This document shows positions 25,004-34,178 of a stretch of 36,657 bases of DNA, piece by piece (within the stretch, counting starts at the first letter, position 1; each line of letters starts with the position of its first letter). Origin of the DNA: an uncultured Verrucomicrobiota bacterium (lineage in GTDB: Bacteria > Verrucomicrobiota > Verrucomicrobiia > Limisphaerales > JAJXZI01); the NCBI GenBank assembly GCA_903847485.1, contig CAINDV010000905.1:1-36657 (forward strand), read 5' to 3'. The position numbers and the translations under genes were made by a program. The notes below the pieces were generated by a model. That model made no database searches and had not been told where the DNA came from. It saw only the letters and a program-made list of their open reading frames with translations.

Positions 25004-25036
25004 TAGACTCAGCTCGTTTCCTTGCCAGTTGTGGAT

Positions 25037-27673
25037 TCATTGCGCTGGGATCTTAAGCACATTCACCGAAGAGGGTGGCAGCGTCACCGAAAACTCTTTC
25101 GCACAGCCAGAGAGGGGTTGTTCCAGCGGCACGATGCGACGCGGATTCTCCAGGGAGTTCTCGTCGTGGAAACCGTCAGAGCGGATAACGACGTGCTGGC
25201 CAGTGGCACCCACGGTGGCCACGCCGTCGAGTGCGATCGTGGCCCGCACGGCTTGCTTGTTGTAATTCGTGGCTCTCACCACCACCGACTGGGTCGTCTT
25301 GCTGTAGCCCGCGGTCGCGAAGAACGCCGGCAAATTGACCGCGCTGGCGTCGGACACCCTCTTGCCATCGAGGAACATCTCCGCTCTGTCCTTTGTGACG
25401 AGTAGGCTGATTTCATACCAGCGGTCATTCTCAATCTTCCCTGGCGTGCTGCGTCCGCCACGGAAGGCGCAGCCATCGGGCGTGCCGCGGTCCTGAATGC
25501 CGGAAAAAGTGTTGCCGGCAGCGCCATAGTTGCAGAAGAGGAAGCGGTCTTTGTCGGCGGCATTGAAGAACATCAGGAAGCCTTCCCTGCCGCCGACCCG
25601 ACGCGCCTTGAGCGTTACGCGACCGGTCTTTAACTCACGAGCTTTGAGCAGCAGCATGGCGGGCGAGCTACCCTCGTCGGTCTGACGCAACACGCCGTCT
25701 TCCACACGCCATCTGCCGACGCCGGGTGTGTCCCAGTTATCAAGCGTCTTGAAATCGTCGCCATAGACGAGTTGGTCCTTGTCGTCGTAGATGCGAAGCT
25801 CCTTGAACTCGCTCTGCGTGTTCCAGGCACCAAGGCCGAACTTGCCGGCCAGGAGCGGACGCGACGCATCCGGCTTCGGCTCGACATCCACGCTGGCGGC
25901 CAGATTTACGTCGGGGCGGGTTTCGTTGAACACCTTCTGCACGTAATAGGACGCGTGGGCAAAACTGCGCGACGAGTCAAACTCGATCAGGTTCACGCCC
26001 CAGTCGCGCTTGTTCACATTGCAGAAGAGCGGTGCGTAGCTGGCCAACTTCACCAAGTCGCCGTTGCGCTCCAGCATCATCAGATAAACCGAGTCGCTCA
26101 GGCCGCCATACCAATCGCCCCCGCCGTGGTGAGACGCATATTCGCCGACATAGATCGTCCACGGCTTGCGCTGGTATTTGTCGAAGTAGTCGAAGTTGGT
26201 GCGGATCCAAGCGGCGTCGCGGTAAGCGTGTTCGTCCACCATGTCAATGTTATCGTCGCCCGCCCTGGCAATCGCGCGAGGATTCAATCCGCTCCAATAC
26301 ATGCTCATGATGACGGTTATGCTGGGATACTTAGCCTTGATGGCCGCGCGGAACTTCTTATAGTAATCGCCGTAAAGCGCGGGCGGATGTTCGTTGCCAA
26401 CCTCGACATACTTGAGCGGGAACGGCGCGGGATGCCCCATCTTAGCGCGGACGGCGCCCCATTTGGAACTAACCGGGCCGGTGGCGTACTCTATGCCGTC
26501 CAGCGTCTGCTGGATGACGCGTTGGATATCGTCGAGCGGCCAGTTGTTCTCCGGATGCACGGTCATCCCGGCGAAGGCGACATACATGGCGTCGGCGCCG
26601 ATGTCTTCGCAGAACTGGAGGAACTCATGATAGCCGAAGCCATCCGTCGAGCGGTATTGCCAGTAGCCCCATTGGCCCGGCCGTTCCTCCGGCGGACAGA
26701 CCATCTTGCGCCAGTCGGGTGCGGACTCCCAGGAAAGCCCTTCGACGTAGCAGCCGCCAGGGTAGCGGACGAACGACGGTTTCAACTCCTGTAGATAGTT
26801 CGCAAGGTCGAGCCTGAGACCGTTGGGCCGGTTCTTGTAAGTCGGCGGGAAGAGCGATACCCAATCTACTTGCGCCGCGCCTTGGCCCCGGAAGGAGAGG
26901 ACGAAACGGGCATTGGGCACGCCGGCGTATAGGTCAACGCCGTCCACCTTGAGCGTCGCAGTGAATTGCCTCCAAGCCGTGCCCGGCTCAACTTTGCCGA
27001 AGTCATGGCTGGCGAGAACCTTTCCGTCCTTGGTTTCCAGCGAGGCGGTGAGTTGTCCCTCGTAGGTTTCCGGGCGCAGGTAGAACTTCAAGGCGTAGGG
27101 GGTGCCCGATTGCACGTTGATGCCCCAGTAACCGCTGTTGACCAGGGCGACGCGACCGTCGGCTATCTCCGGCACAGCGATGGTTATAGCCAGGGAACGG
27201 GACGAGGCCGCGTTCATAGGATTTGCTTCAGTGAGTTTCATTTCGCCTTTGGCGCCGCCTTCGTTCTGTAGCGACCAGCCGATGAGCGCGCGGTTGGTAT
27301 CCCAGCCACAGTTCATCATCCAGGGCCAGGGCATATCCCACTGGTTAGTCGGCACGCCAGCGGGGAGCGATGTTAGTTCCATCTTCAACGCGCCGTCCGG
27401 CTTCGTCACCAACTTCATGCCCGGTGGCAGGACGCCTTCCTCGAAGCTGCGGTTCTGGATCAGTTCGGCATAGATGCCGCCGTCGAAGGCATGACTAATC
27501 TCCTCCATGAAAATGCCGTTGAGCGTGGGCGGGATGGGTGCTTTCTCTGCGCGCAGATTCACTCGGATTGTGGCAGTGGGCGGGGGCGCAAGGGTGAATT
27601 GCGCCTGCTCAGCGGACAGGGCGCAGGAGGTGAACCAAAGTGCGCAAAGGATGGAGTTGGACGGTTTTGTCAT
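25037..27673 (-). CDS. GH51 alpha-L-arabinofuranosidase with inserted LamG/DUF1080-like domain
   Basis: The 878-residue secreted protein (signal peptide to about 20) begins with an ASD-type start (LNGIFMEEISHAFDGGIYAE, 51-70). A CBM-like beta-sandwich follows (about 130-275) and then a clan-A barrel. The acid/base is E428 in VEVGNEH and the nucleophile E511 in VGEYASHHG. A concanavalin-like insert (about 615-775, DDFKTLDNWDTPGVGRW through EMFLDGKRV) splits the C-terminal beta-domain, as in plant/Bacteroidetes-type GH51. It would remove alpha-L-arabinofuranosyl residues. It is 44 bp downstream of the cytochrome-type gene. It differs in architecture from the GH51 at 34159, so the two are not recent duplicates. 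Confidence 0.9.
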   Translation of the reverse strand: MTKPSNSILCALWFTSCALSAEQAQFTLAPPPTATIRVNLRAEKAPIPPTLNGIFMEEISHAFDGGIYAELIQNRSFEEGVLPPGMKLVTKPDGALKMELTSLPAGVPTNQWDMPWPWMMNCGWDTNRALIGWSLQNEGGAKGEMKLTEANPMNAASSRSLAITIAVPEIADGRVALVNSGYWGINVQSGTPYALKFYLRPETYEGQLTASLETKDGKVLASHDFGKVEPGTAWRQFTATLKVDGVDLYAGVPNARFVLSFRGQGAAQVDWVSLFPPTYKNRPNGLRLDLANYLQELKPSFVRYPGGCYVEGLSWESAPDWRKMVCPPEERPGQWGYWQYRSTDGFGYHEFLQFCEDIGADAMYVAFAGMTVHPENNWPLDDIQRVIQQTLDGIEYATGPVSSKWGAVRAKMGHPAPFPLKYVEVGNEHPPALYGDYYKKFRAAIKAKYPSITVIMSMYWSGLNPRAIARAGDDNIDMVDEHAYRDAAWIRTNFDYFDKYQRKPWTIYVGEYASHHGGGDWYGGLSDSVYLMMLERNGDLVKLASYAPLFCNVNKRDWGVNLIEFDSSRSFAHASYYVQKVFNETRPDVNLAASVDVEPKPDASRPLLAGKFGLGAWNTQSEFKELRIYDDKDQLVYGDDFKTLDNWDTPGVGRWRVEDGVLRQTDEGSSPAMLLLKARELKTGRVTLKARRVGGREGFLMFFNAADKDRFLFCNYGAAGNTFSGIQDRGTPDGCAFRGGRSTPGKIENDRWYEISLLVTKDRAEMFLDGKRVSDASAVNLPAFFATAGYSKTTQSVVVRATNYNKQAVRATIALDGVATVGATGQHVVIRSDGFHDENSLENPRRIVPLEQPLSGCAKEFSVTLPPSSVNVLKIPAQ

Positions 27674-27717
27674 AGGGTTGTTATGTGATGGTTATGAGAT
27701 AGCTCGTTACTTGGAAA

Positions 27718-30201
27718 TCAGGGATGGTCAGACACCGGATGATCCCGCTCCACCCCGGTCGGGTGCAACGGGTCCACGTCAATGGGCGGCCACGAGGCAA
27801 AGCCGCGTTTCTGGGCGTCGATCTCGCTCCGGTCGTTGCCGATCCAACCCACTTCGTTCGAGTTGAGGTCTAGCCAGAGAGTAATGCGACGGCGATCGTC
27901 GTCGGTAAGTTTCACGTCCTTGTGCTGGGGCTTGGCTAGAGACTTCCAGATGCCTGAGGCCCGGGCACCGAATTGGCCCGGCGTCGTTCGTGACCCGCCC
28001 ACGCCCAGCACGTTCAATCCGTCTTCTCCCGGATAGCTAAAGGCTCGATCATGCCGGGCCAGCGACGCATAACTCATGTCGGGCGCCTTGGGATGTTCGC
28101 GGTGACACGGCACACATTGCCGGTCGAACACGGGAAACTTGACTAACTGACAGAAGTTGAAGGGCATCGCCCCGCTTTCGACTTCCGGCATGAGTTTCGA
28201 GGGTGGACGCCGCAAGGCAGCCGGTGTGGGATGCGGTTTCACCGCCTGCCACTTGTCTTCGTGGCAGCCAACGCACGAGAGATGTTCCCCCGGATGAACG
28301 TAGGTCGCGGATCGCATGGAACTGACGGCCATGCCCTGTTCGTCGAGGAGTTGGAAATAGAGCGCCTTGCCCACCGGGGCCTCGCAATAGACGCTGCCGT
28401 CGTCTTCGACCGGCACAACGCCCAGCGGCAGGCGTCCGATGGAATCGCTGGCAAACGAAGCCAGCGTAACCGTTTCCAAGCTGCAACAACGGTCAATGAG
28501 CATCTGGGGAATCACTTGCACGATGCGCATCCATTTCACTTTAACGCCCTCGGGCAGCTTGCCCACTCCATCGGTGGAATACACGTTCATGACGCTGATG
28601 ACTGCGCGCCGGTGATCGGGCAGCATCTCGCGCTTGCCCTGCCATGTCAGCACCGGCAATGCCGGCGGGGTACGGCGTGACCGCAGTGGGAAGGGATCTC
28701 TCACGCGATAAGGCCCGCGGCCGGGATCGAAAATCATCTCCCGGTTTCCAAAGCGATCAAGGAGATACAGACCGAAGTTGAAGTTACAAAGGTAGAAATC
28801 CTCGTTCAGCGGCCAGGCTGTCCCGTAGGTGTGCGTACCGCCCGGCTCCACTTCGGGGAAGAAATATTCGGGAGTAATTCGTTTGACCTGGGCCATTCTG
28901 CCGTCGTCAGGCAGCGTGGGATCGACGAGCACGAGGCTGCCGGAGAAACCCTCATGATGCCCCACGGCGGTGGCGGTGTATTTCGGTGAATCCGGAACCG
29001 CACGGAATGAAATCTCCGCATCGGGCCGGAGGAAGCGCCCGTTGATCAGGCCGCGCTTGCCATATTGTACCGGCTCCACGCCCGTGGGCATGGCAGACCA
29101 AGGCAGCGGGTAGTTGCCGTGATAGTTCCGCGGATCGCGCCCGTCCGGGAGGCATTCCCAGAAATGGTGCGCCGTGCCCCAGTGGCGATCCACATAGTCC
29201 CAGCGGGTATAGACGATCTTCCCATCGTGGCTCACGCTGGGCGCCCACTCGTTGGTCTCGTGAAAGCTCAGGCAGATGATGTCCGAACCATCCGGCTCCA
29301 TCGAGTGCAGCGTGTAGGTCAACGACTGCGGTGTAAGCACGCAGCGACCAATGCCGCCGCGCCGCGTGGAAGTGAAGACGATCCGGCCCGACGGCAGGAA
29401 GCACGGATCAAAATCGTCGTCCGGCCCGTCGGTCAGTTGGGTGAGTTGCTTCGTGGCCAGGTTGAACTTGAAAATGTGCCAAACCTCGTTGGTGGTGGTG
29501 GAGGCGAACAAAAGTTCCGTGCCGTCCCAGCTCAGTTCAAGACCTGAGAATTTCCCGGTCAACTCGCGCCCCTGCCACGGCCCGGACGCCACGCGCACGC
29601 CTGGCAGCATCGCCACGCACTCAGGTTGGGATTTGAGACTAATGATCACCGGGCCACCGCCGCGGCTATGGCCGCCCCAAACGGCGCGGGCTTGCTCGAT
29701 GATGCGCGCGTCGCCGGGCTGTTCCAACATGCAGACGAGGCGATCAACATCCAGCAGCGGGTTGGCGAAAACGAGGCTTCGGCGCACGGCACAGGCTTTC
29801 GCGAAGAGGGACTGGCGACCAATGTCGGACGAATCCGCGTTCGCCTCTTCCGATAACTCCCTAAGTTGTGATTCGGACTCGGTAAGTGCAGAGGCAGAGA
29901 GCCAGCCCCGCTGCTTGTAATGGAGCAGGAGCGCGCTGGTTCTGCGCAGCACCACATCCACTGGATTGCTGTCCTTCGGCAGGATCAGGGCCTGCGGATC
30001 CAGCGCCTCGGCGTTGAGCTGATCGCGCCGTTCCGGCTTCGCTGTCGTCAGCCGGCTGATCTGACCGGCGAGTTCCTGATACTCTTCGTTCCAAGCCTGG
30101 GTTGCGGTGAGTTCCGCCGGCAAGGCCGACCGGACGGCCAACAGCAGAATCACCACGCAGAGCGCGGTGTGTTTCAGGCAGGGGCGCAGGATTACACTCA
30201 T
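27718..30201 (-). CDS. PD40/hydrazine-synthase-alpha-like protein with two c-type haem motifs
   Basis: The 827-residue product has a signal peptide (about 10-29), a helical N-terminal region and a TolB/PD40-like beta-propeller (about 215-345: LSWDGTELLFAS, PSGRIVFTSTRRGG, PSVSHDGKIVYTRWDY). Two CXXCH motifs follow: CVGCH (643-647) and CVPCH (696-700). The C-terminus GSRTTPGQFGARASGIWK, then DDDRRRITLWLDLNS, is that of the PSCyt-like/HzsA-related proteins common in Planctomycetes and Verrucomicrobia. Despite the family name it is not evidence for anammox. The role is unknown; haem motifs suggest periplasmic redox or electron transfer. It sits 18 bp after the GH5-like gene and 44 bp before GH51. 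Confidence 0.8.
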   Translation of the reverse strand: MSVILRPCLKHTALCVVILLLAVRSALPAELTATQAWNEEYQELAGQISRLTTAKPERRDQLNAEALDPQALILPKDSNPVDVVLRRTSALLLHYKQRGWLSASALTESESQLRELSEEANADSSDIGRQSLFAKACAVRRSLVFANPLLDVDRLVCMLEQPGDARIIEQARAVWGGHSRGGGPVIISLKSQPECVAMLPGVRVASGPWQGRELTGKFSGLELSWDGTELLFASTTTNEVWHIFKFNLATKQLTQLTDGPDDDFDPCFLPSGRIVFTSTRRGGIGRCVLTPQSLTYTLHSMEPDGSDIICLSFHETNEWAPSVSHDGKIVYTRWDYVDRHWGTAHHFWECLPDGRDPRNYHGNYPLPWSAMPTGVEPVQYGKRGLINGRFLRPDAEISFRAVPDSPKYTATAVGHHEGFSGSLVLVDPTLPDDGRMAQVKRITPEYFFPEVEPGGTHTYGTAWPLNEDFYLCNFNFGLYLLDRFGNREMIFDPGRGPYRVRDPFPLRSRRTPPALPVLTWQGKREMLPDHRRAVISVMNVYSTDGVGKLPEGVKVKWMRIVQVIPQMLIDRCCSLETVTLASFASDSIGRLPLGVVPVEDDGSVYCEAPVGKALYFQLLDEQGMAVSSMRSATYVHPGEHLSCVGCHEDKWQAVKPHPTPAALRRPPSKLMPEVESGAMPFNFCQLVKFPVFDRQCVPCHREHPKAPDMSYASLARHDRAFSYPGEDGLNVLGVGGSRTTPGQFGARASGIWKSLAKPQHKDVKLTDDDRRRITLWLDLNSNEVGWIGNDRSEIDAQKRGFASWPPIDVDPLHPTGVERDHPVSDHP

Positions 30202-30219
30202 CGGATACCTTCGGTTCGG

Positions 30220-31764
30220 TCACTCAAAATCCACGATTTGCACATAGGTGTCGGAGGACTGGCTGTTTCGCCCGCCCGTTGACTTCACGACCACCAGATG
30301 GCGCGTGTTGGGCAGATTCGTGACGAGGACCGTGCGCCGGTTCCAGTCAACAGATGGCGAGTAGGAGTCTAACTCGGCGATAAGTGCGGGCTGGCCATCA
30401 ATCGTCACTCGGGCAATGCCGCAGTCCGGCCCAATCTTGTGGACCAGCGTGACGGCAGCGCCTTGGAACTCCCAGGTGACAGTCGCGTCCGCTGTGTTGG
30501 CGTAATGCAAACGGTCTTTACGCGGCCCGCTGCCGGTCCAGCGCGTCCAGCCGTCGGAGAACTTGAGGCCGTCTTCGGTGTGCGCGGGTTGCCCGGCTCT
30601 GGTCTGCGGCTTCGAATAGTCGGCGGCGGCCCAGTCAATGGTCTTGCTGGCGCTGGTTTTCCGAATGACTTGGTGCTCGGCCGGGTCGTAAGGACGGCCG
30701 TCGCGCTGGAACAAATCGTGAAACCACACCTTTGGCTCCGGCGTGCCGCGCTTGTGATACCAGGCGAACTGGCATTGGGTGCGGCCATTCACCAGCCCCC
30801 AATTGTAGCAGCCCACCGCTTCCTTCTTGAACAGCGGCAAGTCTGTTTCCCAACGACTCCCTTGGAGTCGGGCCATCCATTCGGTGTTGATGACCGGGCG
30901 AAGATGCTTCTTGTAGGCGGCGACTTGATTTCGCAGCCCCTCGTAGTCACCGTAGAAGTGGAAACTGATCACATCGGAAAGTTCGATCTGGCGCCGGCTT
31001 AGCTCGGCCGGTCCGCCAAATGGCCCCATGGTGAGCGGCTGCGAAGGAGTCGCCGCGCGCGCCCAGGCGAAGGTCGCCTCCACCAATGGCAGCGAACGCG
31101 ACGGTTCGTTGTAGAGGTCCCACATCAGCACCCGCTTGTCCCGGCCATACGAGCCGACAATGTCCTTGATATACTTCTCCAGATCAGGCCATGCGCTTTG
31201 GTCAGAAACCGTCCGGTAGCCGGGGCTGGGCGTCCAGCTTGGCAAGATCATGCCGGGAATAGGATCGCGCTGCCGGCCAAGATACGGCTCGGTCTGCGGT
31301 GGATCGCCAAAGGCGCAATCGTCGAAGAGCACCAGCGTCGTGGTCAGGCCGTGCGTATCTGCGAGGGAAAGAAACTTGCCAAGGCGCTGCTTGATCCCCT
31401 CTGGGTCCTGCTTCCAGACAAGGTATTGCACAAAGACACGGCAGGAATTGAATCCGAGTTCCGCAGCCCAGCCGAGTTCGCGATCAATGGTCTTCTCGTC
31501 GAATGTTTCCGCTGACCAGAACTCGGTGGTATTGGCGGCGGTGCTGGGGACGTAGTTAAAGCCGACGATCCAAGGTTGTTGCTGATACCAAGCCCAAGCT
31601 TGAGACGCTGTCCAGCGGGGCCCCAGGACAGCCGTCGAATCCTGCGCGGCTGCTGCCGCGAACACCACAGTGGCCAACAGTACGACTAGTAAGCCGATCC
31701 TTGGTTGAAACAGGTGGTGCTTCTTCAAGGGCAGGAAATAACCATTCATCGCATGGTATTTCAC
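30220..31764 (-). CDS. Clan-A (GH5-like) glycoside hydrolase with C-terminal beta-sandwich
   Basis: The 514-residue product has a signal peptide (about 22-41) and a TIM-barrel domain (about 60-330). MWDLYNEPSR (acid/base E220) and INTEWMARL (nucleophile E295) give the two carboxylates of clan GH-A. NSCRVFVQY and ISFHFYG are further barrel strands. Residues about 395-514 form a beta-sandwich that may bind carbohydrate. Relatives are often labelled 1,4-beta-xylanase, but the substrate is not predictable; in this setting an arabinan/galactan or glycoprotein sugar is plausible. The GTG at 31764 overlaps the preceding TGA (GTGA, 31761-31764); an ATG five codons in (31749) is the alternative start. 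Confidence 0.82.
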   Translation of the reverse strand: MKYHAMNGYFLPLKKHHLFQPRIGLLVVLLATVVFAAAAAQDSTAVLGPRWTASQAWAWYQQQPWIVGFNYVPSTAANTTEFWSAETFDEKTIDRELGWAAELGFNSCRVFVQYLVWKQDPEGIKQRLGKFLSLADTHGLTTTLVLFDDCAFGDPPQTEPYLGRQRDPIPGMILPSWTPSPGYRTVSDQSAWPDLEKYIKDIVGSYGRDKRVLMWDLYNEPSRSLPLVEATFAWARAATPSQPLTMGPFGGPAELSRRQIELSDVISFHFYGDYEGLRNQVAAYKKHLRPVINTEWMARLQGSRWETDLPLFKKEAVGCYNWGLVNGRTQCQFAWYHKRGTPEPKVWFHDLFQRDGRPYDPAEHQVIRKTSASKTIDWAAADYSKPQTRAGQPAHTEDGLKFSDGWTRWTGSGPRKDRLHYANTADATVTWEFQGAAVTLVHKIGPDCGIARVTIDGQPALIAELDSYSPSVDWNRRTVLVTNLPNTRHLVVVKSTGGRNSQSSDTYVQIVDFE

Positions 31765-34178
31765 TTGACGGTGACGAGGCGAAGTTCATAAACCGGACCG
31801 GCGACTTCGCCCGGCCGAGCTTGGAGACGCACGGTCACCTTGTCTCTTCCAGCCAGCAGCCCGTTGGCGATGGGATACTCTGCGCCGCAGTAGTCGTCCT
31901 GGCCGCCATCCAGTTTCACCGTAGCGATGACGTTGCCATCTACCTGAAGGTCGAATACACGGCCACCATCCCGCCCCCAGAAGAGCGCGTAAACAGCGGC
32001 CTTCGTCCCCGCCGGAGGCAGCTTCATCTCGTAGCAGAACCAGCCTCCGTCCCGTGCGTCTCGCCAACGCCGGCCCTGCGGTCCGGTGCCGCTTTGAGAG
32101 TTTTCAAAGCGCAGGTTGTGGTCAATCTCCGGCTGCTGCTCGCCGATGCGCACCCGGTCCAAAGTGCGGCCGTCGAGTTCGCGCTCCAAACGCTCGGCTT
32201 CGGCGATCTTCCGCTGGGTAGCTTCCCAACTTTCAAGTTCGCTTACCTGCCAATACATGGCGTAGCGCTGGAAGTGAGTTCGAAAGAAAGGCGCCAGTGT
32301 GACATCCGCGGGCTTCACCAACCCTGAGGTCTGGAAGGCGCTTGGTCTGCCTGGGATAGGTGTAACGCGAGCCACCATATCCTCGTCGTGACTGGCGAGG
32401 ATCACCGGCGCCTTGGCCAGCGGTCGCAACGCCTTGATCGGCGTGTAGCGCCCGATGTAATCGGACTGTGTAGTGCCTTCAGCGCCCAACTCACCTACCA
32501 AAAGAATGGGGCCATAGAAGAAGGAGACCCAACCCGGCACCTTCTCCTGGCGTACTACGCGGATCTTCATGGGTAACTCGATCTTCACCCGGTCTCCTGC
32601 CTGCCAATGGCGCGTCAGTTCCGCATAGCCGCCGGGCTGTGAAGTGATATTGACTGCTTGATTGTTGACGGTCAGGCTTAGACTTTGGCCAACCAGCCAG
32701 AACGGGTGGCGGATACGCAGCGTCAGGGCTTCGGTTGGAGCTGCGGTGAACACCAAGGCGCTCCCAGCTTCGTCGGGGAACCGAGTCTCCTGCCGCAGTG
32801 CCACGCCACGCTCCCGCCAGTTCAATTCCGAGGCCACGAAGAGGTTCACCGTGAGAGCGCTTGCATCGTGCGAATAGATGAACTCTCCATAGCGGGCGTG
32901 GTTCTCCATTCCCGTCCCAGTGCAGCACCAGAAGCAGGTGAAGTCTGTGCCGTAAGCGCGGCCGAAATCCGGGCGCAGCGGCGTGTAATAGACAAACGCG
33001 CCGGCACCTACCAATGGTGCCTGCGAGGCGAGAATGTGATTGAAGAGGGCGTTCTCGTAGTAATCCACGTAGGCTGCGCCCGGCTTCTCGCGGTAGAGCG
33101 CCTCGGTAAGCTTAAGCATGTTATAGGTGTTGCAGGTCTCCGGCCCACCGTCATCGGGAATTAACTTGCCCATATCTTTCGGCTCAGGGAAATGCTCGTG
33201 AATGCTGTTGCCGCCATTGACCCAAGTGCGGTCTTTGACGACAGTTTGCCAGAAGAAAGCGGCGGCCGCTCCGGCCCGCGCGTCGCCGGACAACTCGTGG
33301 ATGCGCTGGAAGCCAATGAACTTAGGGACCTGGGTATTGGCGTGCTTGCCGGTCAGATTATCTTTGCCGTCGGCCAGCGGGTCCAAGAGCGCGTGGTGAG
33401 AGTAAAGGCGGGCGTACTCGAGGTATTTCGTGTCGCCGGTGATGGCATAGACATCCGCCAGCACTTCCGCCATACCGCCATGCTCCATGTTCAACAGACG
33501 TTCCCGGCGTTCGTCAGGGAGATCCTTCACGAGAGAGCCGCACCAGTCCGCCAAGCCCACCAACACTGCGCGGGCGGTGGTATCACCACACCAGAGCCAG
33601 GCGTCACGCAGGCCGGCTAACTCCTTGTGGATGGTGTAGAATGGCGCCCAGTACTTGTCAACTGTCTCCACTTTGTTGCTGCGAATATCGGCCTCCAGCT
33701 CGCGGGCGTAGGGGAACGCGACCAACGAGCCATCACCGCGTTTCTCCTGGCATTCCTTGAGTCCCTTGGTGAGATAGGCAACGCGCTCTTTGAGGCGATA
33801 GTCGTCGGTCACGCGATACATCAGGCTCAGGGCGCTGAGATAGTGACCAAGGCTATGACCAGCAAGCGACCAAGTCTTCCCCGGCTGGGCCGGCGACTCC
33901 CATCCGCCGTAGGGCTTCGCTTTAGGCTCCAGCCCGGCTTCGACACGGAACTGTGCCAGCAAGCGATCCGGCTCCAGGCGCATGAGATAGGCGTGGTCCA
34001 CGTCTTGCATGGTTTTGAACGGCCCTTCCAACAGGCGAACGTCGCCCTGTGGGAATAACTGCTGCGCGCTTGGCACAACGGGCTTGACCGACCAGCCGTC
34101 CGGTTCAGCGGCATTGGCGGCGAAGGCGAGACTGGCAGAGAGGATGACGATACCGGAGTTATTCCACGTCGAGCGCAT
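31761..34178 (-). CDS. GH146/GH127-like beta-L-arabinofuranosidase
   Basis: The 805-residue product has a signal peptide (to about 23) and the DUF1680 N-terminal pattern FKTMQDVDHAYLMRLEPDRL and GHSLGHYLSALSLMY, shared with the fusion protein at 10261 rather than with the F5/8-bearing GH127 pair. The zinc-thiolate residues are present in PETCNTYNML (Glu and Cys) and FWCCTGTGMENHAR (Cys-Cys). The C-terminal beta-sandwich ends YELRLVTVK. This corresponds to the full-length GH146-like layout described for beta-L-arabinofuranosidases acting on plant arabinosides. Its ATG overlaps the stop of the upstream GH51 gene by 20 bp, and its stop overlaps the GH5-like start, so the three glycosidases are translationally linked. 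Confidence 0.9.
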   Translation of the reverse strand: MRSTWNNSGIVILSASLAFAANAAEPDGWSVKPVVPSAQQLFPQGDVRLLEGPFKTMQDVDHAYLMRLEPDRLLAQFRVEAGLEPKAKPYGGWESPAQPGKTWSLAGHSLGHYLSALSLMYRVTDDYRLKERVAYLTKGLKECQEKRGDGSLVAFPYARELEADIRSNKVETVDKYWAPFYTIHKELAGLRDAWLWCGDTTARAVLVGLADWCGSLVKDLPDERRERLLNMEHGGMAEVLADVYAITGDTKYLEYARLYSHHALLDPLADGKDNLTGKHANTQVPKFIGFQRIHELSGDARAGAAAAFFWQTVVKDRTWVNGGNSIHEHFPEPKDMGKLIPDDGGPETCNTYNMLKLTEALYREKPGAAYVDYYENALFNHILASQAPLVGAGAFVYYTPLRPDFGRAYGTDFTCFWCCTGTGMENHARYGEFIYSHDASALTVNLFVASELNWRERGVALRQETRFPDEAGSALVFTAAPTEALTLRIRHPFWLVGQSLSLTVNNQAVNITSQPGGYAELTRHWQAGDRVKIELPMKIRVVRQEKVPGWVSFFYGPILLVGELGAEGTTQSDYIGRYTPIKALRPLAKAPVILASHDEDMVARVTPIPGRPSAFQTSGLVKPADVTLAPFFRTHFQRYAMYWQVSELESWEATQRKIAEAERLERELDGRTLDRVRIGEQQPEIDHNLRFENSQSGTGPQGRRWRDARDGGWFCYEMKLPPAGTKAAVYALFWGRDGGRVFDLQVDGNVIATVKLDGGQDDYCGAEYPIANGLLAGRDKVTVRLQARPGEVAGPVYELRLVTVK

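Noticed and set aside
25772-26794. 340-codon plus-strand frame
   Set aside because: Antisense to the GH51 catalytic domain; composition is typical of a mirrored frame.
27718-30201. Hydrazine synthase / anammox function
   Set aside because: Only family-level similarity to HzsA-like proteins; no other Hzs subunits and a carbohydrate context.
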